Part shown: positions 27,533 through 35,178 of the stretch, piece by piece
How the letters are laid out: each line of letters begins with the position of its first letter
Position numbering within the stretch: the first letter of the stretch is position 1
Assembly (NCBI RefSeq): GCF_003015185.1
Contig: NZ_CP027860.1
Location: 4,516,501 to 4,580,500 of the forward strand
DNA: 64,000 nucleotides
Direction of reading: 5' to 3'
DNA from: Ahniella affigens
Lineage (GTDB): Bacteria; Pseudomonadota; Gammaproteobacteria; Xanthomonadales; Ahniellaceae
Program-made: the position numbers and the translations under genes
Notes under the pieces: model-generated
Told to the model about the DNA's origin: nothing
The model's input: only the letters and a program-made list of their open reading frames with translations
Databases searched by the model: none

Positions 27533-28858
27533 ATGAACTTGTTCTGGCTGTCTAAACTTACCCTTCGCGGCGCACTGATGGTTTGCGCCGTGTCCTTCAG
27601 TTTGCTGGCACCGAAGGCGCAAGCTGCACCGGGCGATCTCGATCCGAGCTTCGGCGCGTTGGGCGGGTTCACCCGCACGGCCACGTCGGCGCCCGGCAAC
27701 ATATCCGGCAGCATGCTCCAAGACACCAGCGGGCGCTTCTGGGCCGCCGGCATGAACGCGTTGAACACCAGCCAGCACCAGCCCATCTTGGTGCGCTATT
27801 TGAGTAATGGGGCACTTGACGGAAGCTTTGGCAACGCCGGAATCTTGACCCCAGCCAACAGTATCGTGCCGCCAATCGGCACCATTCGTGTTCTGCGCTC
27901 GGGCAGCACCTTCTACCTCCTCTGCGCCGGAGCCAGCCAGATCGACCTGTTTGCGCTGAACGCCAGCGGCGGGGCCGTTGCCAGTTTCGGCACGAACGGC
28001 CGACTGACCATCAGCGTGACCGGCGCCTATGGACTGATTGGCGCAGCCTTGCAAGGCAGCAGCATTGTCATCGCCGGCAACGATCGCCACCCAACGACGA
28101 ACAACAGCGACTTCCTGCTGGTGCGTGTGCTGAGCAATGGCACCCTGGACCCGAGCTTTGGGACCGGCGGACGGGCCTGGTCACGGGTCTACAGCGGCGT
28201 CAGCGCGTTCAACCGGCTGACCGATGTGGTCATTCAACCCGATAACAAGATTCTGGCGGTCGGTCGAATGGGCCCGAATTCGAGCAACTCCAACGCCGTG
28301 GTGGCTCGGTTTCTCGCAACGACGGGTGCGCCCGACACGAGTTTTGCCGGAACCGGATTTTCGGAGTGGAGCTGGGGCGGATTGGATCGCGGCCGCGAGA
28401 TTGCCCTGCAATCTGACGGCAAAGTCGTGTTCGCCGGCACGTCCTGCGCGTTCGATGGCTCCAATTGCCAGGTTCGCGTGGCGCGCCTCCAAAGCAACGG
28501 CAGCCTCGATACCAGTTTCGCCAATGCCGGTCTGTTTGCCGGCAACTACAACTATGGCAGCCAGTTCAACGACCTGATGATTGATGCCAACAACCGCGCC
28601 ATTGCGGTGGGCACGATGACAATGGGAGACGGGTCCATTTTGGCGATGGTGCTGCGCCTCCAGGGGAATGGCGCGCCCGACACCAGCTTCGCCGCCACCG
28701 GCGTGCGGCGCTACAACTTCACCAGCTACAGTGGCCTGTACCAGAATAGCGCGACGGCCGTCATGACCGACTCCAGTGGCATCGTACTTGCCGGCCACAT
28801 CGGCAATACCACCTGGAGTCCGAACGCCTACTGGCTGATTGCGCGCGTGCAACCCTGA
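27533..28858 (+). CDS. Secreted delta-60 repeat protein
   Basis: A 441-aa protein with a Sec signal peptide (ALMVCAVSFSLLAPKAQA) and seven copies of the delta-60 motif of the form NGxLDxSFGxxG at 50-60 residue spacing (for example NGTLDPSFGTGGRAW and NGAPDTSFAATGVRR). Delta-60 repeat proteins are predicted beta-propellers of unknown function found in secreted and surface proteins. It starts immediately after a divergent cyclic-di-GMP gene. Unlike the other secreted proteins in this window it does not end in GFE; the C-terminus is IARVQP. Confidence 0.85.
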   Translation: MNLFWLSKLTLRGALMVCAVSFSLLAPKAQAAPGDLDPSFGALGGFTRTATSAPGNISGSMLQDTSGRFWAAGMNALNTSQHQPILVRYLSNGALDGSFGNAGILTPANSIVPPIGTIRVLRSGSTFYLLCAGASQIDLFALNASGGAVASFGTNGRLTISVTGAYGLIGAALQGSSIVIAGNDRHPTTNNSDFLLVRVLSNGTLDPSFGTGGRAWSRVYSGVSAFNRLTDVVIQPDNKILAVGRMGPNSSNSNAVVARFLATTGAPDTSFAGTGFSEWSWGGLDRGREIALQSDGKVVFAGTSCAFDGSNCQVRVARLQSNGSLDTSFANAGLFAGNYNYGSQFNDLMIDANNRAIAVGTMTMGDGSILAMVLRLQGNGAPDTSFAATGVRRYNFTSYSGLYQNSATAVMTDSSGIVLAGHIGNTTWSPNAYWLIARVQP

Positions 28859-28876
28859 GCCGGATCGCAGACCAAC

Positions 28877-29386
28877 TCAAGCCTGCCAGACGTACAGGGC
28901 AATATCGCGTTCCTCGCCAGGAACGCGATAGGGCCCGCGATAGACAAACCCCAGCCGGACCAACACCGAAATCGAGCGCTGGTTGTCGCTGTTGACGATC
29001 GCCAGCACTTGGTTGCGGCCCAGGTGATCGCGGGCATAGTCCAGGCACGCCCGAGCGACTTCCTGAACATAGCCGCGGCCTCGGAACTCTGGCAGCAGGG
29101 CATAACCGAGGTCGATTTCGGGCAGGGTATCGCGCTGGATCAAACCACATAGCCCGACCAAGTTGGACGTCTGTTTCTCAAGCACGGCGCAAAAGCCGTA
29201 TCCGTGCTCGCGATGGTGGACGTCATAGCGCTCTTCGATCTGCCGGACGGCATCGTCGACCGTGCGAATGCCGCGATCGCCAATGAAGCGCAACCAATCC
29301 GGATCGTTCATCAACCGAAACAGTTCCGGCGCATGCTGCTGCTCGAAACGGACCAGGCGCAGGCGTTCGGTTTCGATCTCCATCAT
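28877..29386 (-). CDS. GNAT-family N-acetyltransferase (RimJ-like)
   Basis: A 169-aa GNAT acetyltransferase. It has the opening [20 protein letters not shown], typical of the RimJ/RimL-like branch, the acetyl-CoA loop [12 protein letters not shown], and the downstream [16 protein letters not shown]. The substrate cannot be predicted. Its ATG (29386) overlaps the TGA of cyoE as ATGA, so it is translationally coupled to the oxidase assembly gene, although no functional link is known. Confidence 0.9.
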   Translation of the reverse strand: MMEIETERLRLVRFEQQHAPELFRLMNDPDWLRFIGDRGIRTVDDAVRQIEERYDVHHREHGYGFCAVLEKQTSNLVGLCGLIQRDTLPEIDLGYALLPEFRGRGYVQEVARACLDYARDHLGRNQVLAIVNSDNQRSISVLVRLGFVYRGPYRVPGEERDIALYVWQA

Positions 29387-30309
29387 GCCGACTTGAACTC
29401 CAGCAGCTGCGGCGGATGGGATTGCAGCAATGCCGGTGACGACACGTAGTGATCGACCAGCAGGAACGCAAACAGCGCCATCAGATACAGCACCGAATAG
29501 CTGAATGTTTCCATCGCAAACCGCTCATTCGGTGGATTCTGCAAACGGATCGCGTAGTACAGAAATCCCAGGCCAAGCACGACCGCGCCGCCCAGATACA
29601 AGTAGCCGCTCATGCCGGTGAGCCATGGCAACAAGGTCACGAGGAACAGCAGAATCGTGTAGTACAGCACATGGGCGCGGGTGTATTCGACGCCATGGGT
29701 GATTGGCAACATCGGGATGGCGGCGCGCGCGTAGTCTTCTCGGCGGAAGATTGCGAGCGCCCAGAAATGCGGCGGCGTCCAGATGAAAATAATCAGGAAC
29801 ATCAGCAGCGCATACGGATGCACGGAGTTGTCGATGGCGGCCCAGCCAAGCACCGGCGGCGCTGCGCCGGCGGCACCACCCAGCACGATGTTCTGGGGCG
29901 TCGCGCGCTTCAGATACACGGTATAGATGACGGCATAGCCGATCAGCGCAAAGAACGTCAGCACGGCCGTTAGCACGTTGACCTGCCAGACGAGCAGGAT
30001 CATCGACAAGGCCCCAAGACTCAGCGCGAACCAAAGAACCTGGCGCGAACTGAGCTGCCCGGTCGGCAACGGTCGGTTGGCTGTGCGCGCCATGATGGCG
30101 TCGATCCGGGCGTCGAGCAGGTGGTTGATGGCCGCCGCACTCGACGCAGCAAGCCAGATCCCGACGTTGGCGACCAGCACCAGCCACCAGTTAGGCAATC
30201 CCGGCGTGGCCAACAGCATGCCCACGAACGCCGTGAACACGATCAGGGCAACGACTTTGGGTTTGGTCAGCGCAAAATACTGTGCGGCTGTGTGAGTGAG
30301 TGCGGTCAT
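29383..30309 (-). CDS. cyoE: Protoheme IX farnesyltransferase (heme O synthase)
   Basis: A UbiA-type prenyltransferase of 308 aa with about nine membrane segments that adds a farnesyl group to heme b to give heme O for cytochrome oxidases. The first Asp-rich motif [20 protein letters not shown] matches the CyoE/CtaB family exactly in pattern, with the second motif region around [17 protein letters not shown]. It lies downstream of SURF1 and a small hypothetical gene on the same strand, the usual assembly-gene order, except that ctaA (heme A synthase), normally directly before cyoE, is absent. Confidence 0.96.
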   Translation of the reverse strand: MTALTHTAAQYFALTKPKVVALIVFTAFVGMLLATPGLPNWWLVLVANVGIWLAASSAAAINHLLDARIDAIMARTANRPLPTGQLSSRQVLWFALSLGALSMILLVWQVNVLTAVLTFFALIGYAVIYTVYLKRATPQNIVLGGAAGAAPPVLGWAAIDNSVHPYALLMFLIIFIWTPPHFWALAIFRREDYARAAIPMLPITHGVEYTRAHVLYYTILLFLVTLLPWLTGMSGYLYLGGAVVLGLGFLYYAIRLQNPPNERFAMETFSYSVLYLMALFAFLLVDHYVSSPALLQSHPPQLLEFKSA

Positions 30310-30331
30310 CGGTCTAGTTTAGCAGGGCCGC

Positions 30332-30910
30332 TCAGAGCACCAGTTTGCCCAGGTCCCGGCGCACGGGCTTCAGCTCAGCGTGCTCCGGAAAGCGCATGAC
30401 AAAATAGCCGCTGGGGTCGACCAGACCAAGCCGCAAATCCGTTTCCGGTTGCGGCAACCCGGTATTCAGCTCGGCCGGAAACTGCTGCAGGTAGTAAACC
30501 CCTCGGAGGCCGGCAAAGGCAGTGACCCCGGGGGGCAACGGGTCGAGGATCGCAAAACGGAGTTTTTCGGCGCGGCGGTTCAGTGTCTCCCGGAGATTCG
30601 GGATCAGATTGAGGCGCTCCACACACGTGGCGTCGCAGGTTTTTGGCACGCGCACGACCATGGTCCAGAACCACTGCGGCGTCGCCAGCGGAAAAGCTTG
30701 CCCGTCAACGGTGATCGCGGTTTCCGGCAGGGGCTTGGCCGGCGTCAACACCTCGCCATAGGCCTTGCGGCCCTCCGGCATGTAACCGATCGCGGCCAGC
30801 ACGCCAGCAATCAGCATGGGCAGCGCGAACAGGCCAACAATCAACAGCAATTGGCGGCGACCGCCGCCGGGCGCCGCTGGATGGGGATGAGAGCTCGGGG
30901 AATCAGTCAC
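30332..30910 (-). CDS. Cytochrome oxidase assembly-associated membrane protein
   Basis: A 192-aa protein with one N-terminal membrane helix (LLLIVGLFALPMLIAGVLAAI) and a periplasmic domain of about 150 residues. It has the two Cys of CDATC, as in thioredoxin-like or SCO-type copper proteins, but I see no complete CxxxC-plus-His pattern and would not call it SCO1. The GTG at 30910 overlaps the SURF1 stop by 8 bp. In gammaproteobacteria a small membrane protein of this kind sits between surf1 and ctaA or cyoE, which supports an oxidase assembly role. Confidence 0.8.
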   Translation of the reverse strand: MTDSPSSHPHPAAPGGGRRQLLLIVGLFALPMLIAGVLAAIGYMPEGRKAYGEVLTPAKPLPETAITVDGQAFPLATPQWFWTMVVRVPKTCDATCVERLNLIPNLRETLNRRAEKLRFAILDPLPPGVTAFAGLRGVYYLQQFPAELNTGLPQPETDLRLGLVDPSGYFVMRFPEHAELKPVRRDLGKLVL

Positions 30911-31604
30911 GGGTCGAAGGCCGATGGAGATAGAGAAACAGGATGATTGCGGCAATGGCGAAGCTGAACCATTGCAAGGCGTAGCCTCGGTGGCGCTCGG
31001 CGCCAATACCAGGGGGGTGCCACGCACGCTGGAAGCCAGAACTCGCGTCTGCCTTTGGCCAGAACACCTGGCTGAGCACCGAATACCCCAGCGTCTCGGC
31101 GACGCTGGCAGGCTCCACGCTCATCAGCACCCGCGGATACGGGCCCTGGCCGACGCTGTCGGCAATCACGCCCGGCGCCGGTGGCGGCGCCAGAATACCG
31201 ACCGAGTCAAAGTTGGCCGGGATTGGCGGTATTGCAACCGGTTGCTCGCGATTCGGCCAGGCCACCCAACCGAGCTGAACCAGCACGTGGCGGCCAGTAT
31301 CGGTCTGTAGCGGCGCAAACACCTGGACTCCCACCCGCCCGTCCTGGACTTGGTTGTCGAGCAGCAACAGGTGCGCCTGGTCGAATTGCCCGCGCAGGTG
31401 CACGGTCTGGTACGCCCCGGGCAGGGGCGCCGCCAGCGCCGCGTCCAAGGTTGGCGCGTCGCGCACCGCCAGGGCCGCTGCAAACTCGCGTGCCAGTTGG
31501 TCTTTGTACTGGGCGCGCCCGTACTGCCAGTTGGCGGCGCTGAGAAAGATCGTCAGGCCAACCACCAGCAGCAGCCAGCTCTTCAGTGCGGGTTTGCGGA
31601 GCAT
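30903..31604 (-). CDS. SURF1-family cytochrome oxidase assembly protein
   Basis: A 233-aa SURF1 homologue that assists biogenesis or heme insertion of aa3-type oxidase. Two membrane helices flank a periplasmic domain: LLLVVGLTIFLSAANWQ near the start and the YALQWFSFAIAAIILFLYL helix near the end. Family features are WQYGRAQYK after helix 1, TVHLRGQFD, LLLDNQVQDGRVGV and VLVQLGWVAW. I used the ATG at 31604; the frame extends to 31700 but would overlap the promoter space of the divergent DUF2909 gene. It overlaps the downstream gene. Confidence 0.93.
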   Translation of the reverse strand: MLRKPALKSWLLLVVGLTIFLSAANWQYGRAQYKDQLAREFAAALAVRDAPTLDAALAAPLPGAYQTVHLRGQFDQAHLLLLDNQVQDGRVGVQVFAPLQTDTGRHVLVQLGWVAWPNREQPVAIPPIPANFDSVGILAPPPAPGVIADSVGQGPYPRVLMSVEPASVAETLGYSVLSQVFWPKADASSGFQRAWHPPGIGAERHRGYALQWFSFAIAAIILFLYLHRPSTRD

Positions 31605-31698
31605 TGGGTCAGTAAGTTGGAAAGCTGGGCCATCCGGCCCTGCCGGGAATGACGGCCCGGCTTTATACTGTGGGACTGCTGAAGTGTGAATCAAAATC

Positions 31699-31935
31699 AT
31701 GCAAGGAATTCAGAAACTGCTGGTGATCGCCATTTTCCTGGTGATCGTCTACAACCTCGGCTCGGCGCTCTGGTACATGCTGCACAAACCGGAAGTTCAG
31801 GACGAGGCCAGCCGGACGCGGGTTGTCCGCGCTTTGACGCGACGAATTGGCATCTCGATCGGCCTGATTCTGCTGGTGGCCATCGCACTGTACACCGGGA
31901 TCTTGCAGTCACACGGGATTCGCGTCGGGCACTAA
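31699..31935 (+). CDS. DUF2909 twin-transmembrane protein
   Basis: A 78-aa protein with two membrane helices (LLVIAIFLVIVYNLGSALWYM and GISIGLILLVAIALYTGIL) joined by a short charged loop (KPEVQDEASRTRVVRALTRR), the DUF2909 pattern. In many gammaproteobacteria this gene accompanies the cox and surf1 genes, often divergently as here. Its exact job is unknown. The start at 31699 has no strong ribosome binding site. Confidence 0.85.
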   Translation: MQGIQKLLVIAIFLVIVYNLGSALWYMLHKPEVQDEASRTRVVRALTRRIGISIGLILLVAIALYTGILQSHGIRVGH

Positions 31936-31966
31936 GCACTCCGGACACATCCCGGTCAGGCGATCT

Positions 31967-32812
31967 TCAAGGTTGCGCCGGAGGTGCAAACAGCAACCGC
32001 AAACCGGCGAGTGCTGCCGGGTGATAGATGGTCTGATGCGTTTCATCGGGAAACGCCCGGTACTCCAGTTGGCGCAATGCATCCGGTTGGGTCTTGAGTA
32101 TGGTGTACGCCGTCTCGGTCAATGCCGCGATTTCTGACTGGCTCCCATGCGCCAGATACAGGCGCTTTTGCTGCCAGGCTTTCGGCAGCGGCTCATTCTG
32201 AAAGCGATTGACCAGCACACTGTGGTTCCACCAAAGGCTAGGGTCGAGCGCCAGATAGCTGTCGAACATCGACGGTGCTTTGAGCATCGTTTCCACAACA
32301 AACAAGCCCGCGAACGACTCACCGATCAACGCGCGCTCGTGCGTCACGCGGTAGCGGGCTTCGACCGCGGGAAACAATTCCTGGCGGATGAACTGCCGGA
32401 ACGCGCGCGAGCCGCCAATCACCGGCGCCACTGCCTGATCCTGCGGATCGGTGCTCGGCCCGGTCAGATCGCGCCTGCGCTGTGTGTTCTCGATACCGAC
32501 CAGCATGAATGGCCGTATGCCGCCGTTCAGGCTCAGAATCTGCACGAGGCCAGCGACATGCAGAAAGTCTTCTTGAATCCCGCCATCCGGCATGTACAAC
32601 ACCGGTAGCGGCTGATCGGTCGGCACGTTGGGTCGATAGACATTGATTCGCCGAATCTCACCGAGCACCGTTGATTCGAGCGTCCAGGTATCGCCGATAC
32701 CAAGCGCCTCGTTCTTGGGTTTGCTGCGGTCTGATCGCGCCAGTACTGACGTCGCGATCAGCAGCAGGATCAGGACAGTCAGCAACTGCTGGAACAATCG
32801 GTCAGAGCGCAT
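31967..32812 (-). CDS. Alpha/beta-hydrolase esterase (Fes/YbbA-like), secreted
   Basis: A 281-aa esterase with a signal peptide or N-terminal anchor (LLTVLILLLIATSVLA). The nucleophile motif is GESFAG, preceded by VTHERALI and followed by LFVVETML; the late DETHQTIYH contains the likely His. The order VYRPNVPTDQPLPVLYMPDGG is typical of the PF00756-type esterases that include enterochelin and carbohydrate esterases. The ATG at 32812 was chosen because it exposes the signal peptide. The substrate is unknown; siderophore or acetyl esters are possible. Confidence 0.85.
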   Translation of the reverse strand: MRSDRLFQQLLTVLILLLIATSVLARSDRSKPKNEALGIGDTWTLESTVLGEIRRINVYRPNVPTDQPLPVLYMPDGGIQEDFLHVAGLVQILSLNGGIRPFMLVGIENTQRRRDLTGPSTDPQDQAVAPVIGGSRAFRQFIRQELFPAVEARYRVTHERALIGESFAGLFVVETMLKAPSMFDSYLALDPSLWWNHSVLVNRFQNEPLPKAWQQKRLYLAHGSQSEIAALTETAYTILKTQPDALRQLEYRAFPDETHQTIYHPAALAGLRLLFAPPAQP

Positions 32813-32900
32813 CGGTACGAATCCAAGGGGTGCCCTGCAGACTGCCAGCTGCGCGCGCTGGCGCCCATGTGCCAAAGCGCACAGGCCGATCTGACGCCAC

Positions 32901-34577
32901 TTAAGCGTAGATGTCGCTCGCGAGCATGCGGGCTTCGTTTCCGGTCGGCACGGCCAGACGAATCGTTCCAAGCCGGGCATAGCGCTTGGCAGCGGCCAGG
33001 GCGCGCGGGTCATTTTCGGCGCGGAAACTCCATTCGGCGTGGCGGGCAAGAACCGCCAGCGCCAAGGTGCGCGCCAGGGTCATGGCCAGGCCACGGGCGC
33101 CAGCAGGCAATTCGTCTTTCGTCGAGGAGCGCTTCTGCAGCCATTCGGCCACCGCGGTCGCGGACTCGCGGATCTGCTTCACCACCGGCTCCATATCCGG
33201 CAGCGTGATTTGCGCGGTCAGGCTGCGAATCGCGGTCAGCCAGTGCTGCAGCCCGCCGACTTGCCGGAGCGCCTTGAGCACATCGAGCGCCAGGACATTC
33301 GTCGTGCCTTCCCAAATGGGCATGACCTGCGCATCGCGAAGCAACGCGGGCAACCCCGAATCCTCGCAATAGCCGACGCCGCCCATTGCCTCCAGGCACT
33401 CGGAGACTCCGGCCACCGCGAGCTTGCCGGTGAACAACTTGAGCGCTGGCGTCAGGAGCCGGACGAGCGCATGCGACGGGTCCTCCGCGCTGGTGTACTC
33501 GCTTCGACCCAGGTGTTCGATCACGTAAAACGTCAGGTGGAACGCCGCTTCCAGTTCTGCCTGGACATCGGCCAGCGTTTCCTGATGCAGGGCATGATCC
33601 AAGAGCGGCATGCCAAACACCACGCGCCGCGCCGCGTAGTCGCGAGCGATCGACAGCGCGCGCCGCAGGGTGCTGATTGCGCAGACCGAATTCCACACTC
33701 GAGTCGTATTCAGCACCGGCGTGATCATCTTCACGCCGCCTTTGATGTCACCGACCAACTCCGCTGGCGTGTTGTTCAACCGGATTTCGGCCGTCGGCAG
33801 CTTGCGCGTACCGAGTTTGTCCTTGAGCCGGTCAATTTCGATATTGCGCAACCGGCCGTCGGCTTTCCAAGGCTCGACGTAAAACAACGCAAGTTGATCG
33901 GCACCGTGGCCATTGCCCTCCGGTCGCGCGAGCACCATCGCCATGTCGGCCGTGATCGCCGACGTGAACCACTTCCGCCCAGTGAGCCGCCAGCGACCGC
34001 GCTGATCCTGCTTCGCGGTGGTTTCAGTACCACCGACATCGGAGCCACCACTGGTTTCGGTCATCCACTGACCGCTGATCCACAACTCTTTCGGGTCGGT
34101 GGCGAGCAGGTGTGGCAATGCGCGCTCAATCAGCGCCGAGTTGCCGGATTCCTGCAGACAACGCGCGGCCCCATCGCTCATCGCCAGCGGGCAGGTAAAA
34201 AACTCGCTGGATGGATGGAACAGGTACACCCGCGCGAACTGATGCAGCCGGGCATGCTGGACCAAACGCTTGTCGTAGCCCGTGCTGACCAGGCCCCAGC
34301 GCGTCGCAAACTGCTTGGCCTCACGCCAGAAGCCAGACAGCTGCAACTGGTCGATCCGATTCCCGAAGACATCGAAGTGATTGAGGCTCGGTTCGAACCG
34401 GTACTCCTTGTGAATCCGGGGCTCCAACTCGCCGACGACCGCATCGCCCAGATCAGTCAGGGTCTGTTCGAGCTCGCCCAACTGATTCGGCGGACAAACG
34501 CGCTTCAACAGCGAGCGCAACATGCGATCGTCGAGATACGGGTTCGCCAGCACAGGGGCAGCTTGGGTGAATGCCAT
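32901..34577 (-). CDS. Acyl-CoA dehydrogenase, AidB-like
   Basis: A 558-aa flavoprotein of the acyl-CoA dehydrogenase family, of the long AidB/isovaleryl type. Motifs: WMTETSGGSDVGGTETTA in the middle (AidB has WMTEKxGGSDV), KWFTSAITADMAMVLARP, MPIWEGTTNVLALDVLKAL and AMGGVGYCEDSGLP. FAD-dependent oxidation of an acyl-CoA, or the poorly understood AidB role in alkylation response, are both possible. The ATG at 34577 is used. The next gene on the same strand, the esterase, starts 88 bp after its stop. Confidence 0.92.
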   Translation of the reverse strand: MAFTQAAPVLANPYLDDRMLRSLLKRVCPPNQLGELEQTLTDLGDAVVGELEPRIHKEYRFEPSLNHFDVFGNRIDQLQLSGFWREAKQFATRWGLVSTGYDKRLVQHARLHQFARVYLFHPSSEFFTCPLAMSDGAARCLQESGNSALIERALPHLLATDPKELWISGQWMTETSGGSDVGGTETTAKQDQRGRWRLTGRKWFTSAITADMAMVLARPEGNGHGADQLALFYVEPWKADGRLRNIEIDRLKDKLGTRKLPTAEIRLNNTPAELVGDIKGGVKMITPVLNTTRVWNSVCAISTLRRALSIARDYAARRVVFGMPLLDHALHQETLADVQAELEAAFHLTFYVIEHLGRSEYTSAEDPSHALVRLLTPALKLFTGKLAVAGVSECLEAMGGVGYCEDSGLPALLRDAQVMPIWEGTTNVLALDVLKALRQVGGLQHWLTAIRSLTAQITLPDMEPVVKQIRESATAVAEWLQKRSSTKDELPAGARGLAMTLARTLALAVLARHAEWSFRAENDPRALAAAKRYARLGTIRLAVPTGNEARMLASDIYA

Positions 34578-34816
34578 CGGGTTGTTCCGGAAACAAGACG
34601 GGGGAACTTATCGGGAAGCCCCGTTTTGAACAAGCTGCCACTGCCGTTTGCCGGAAAGCTGGTCAATTGCGCGGCACGGGCGGCGAATCTGATGATGCGG
34701 TGCGGGTTCGCGTCGCCGCTGCACCGCACCATTCGAGCCGCCTGCTCTTATTTCGATGAAATCGCGATGTCTGATCCGGCCGCCATTTTGCGTTCTGATA
34801 TTGTGTGACGACAATC

Positions 34817-35122
34817 ATGCCCTTATCCCCGCGCCAACCGCCCGACGATGCCTTGAGCAAGGTGATCCACGATTACCTGGTGGAAATGCTCGATGCCCGA
34901 CTGGGAGACGCGAGCATTTGTCCGAGCGAGACCGCGCGGCTGCTCGGCGAGGACCTGCGCGTCGAGTGGCGAGACCTGATGCGGCCGATTCGCGAAGTCA
35001 CCGCCCGCCTGGCCGATCAGGGCCGGATTGAAGTGCTGCAATCCGGCCGGCCGGTGAACATCCGCGAAGCCCGCGGGCCCGTGCGGATTCGCCGCAAGGG
35101 CTGGATGCGGCCAGCGGACTAG
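34817..35122 (+). CDS. DUF3253 family protein
   Basis: A 101-aa cytoplasmic protein matching DUF3253: CPSETARLLGEDLRVEWRDLM, then TARLADQGRIEVLQSG and ARGPVRIRRK. The architecture suggests a small winged-helix fold, but its function is unknown. The ATG at 34817 is preferred to the GTG at 34805. It is divergent from the acyl-CoA dehydrogenase and convergent with plsB. Confidence 0.85.
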   Translation: MPLSPRQPPDDALSKVIHDYLVEMLDARLGDASICPSETARLLGEDLRVEWRDLMRPIREVTARLADQGRIEVLQSGRPVNIREARGPVRIRRKGWMRPAD

Positions 35123-35178
35123 GCACGCCGCAGGCAGCGCCCGCACGGGGCGCTTGGTGCGTGCCGGACCATGCCGCG

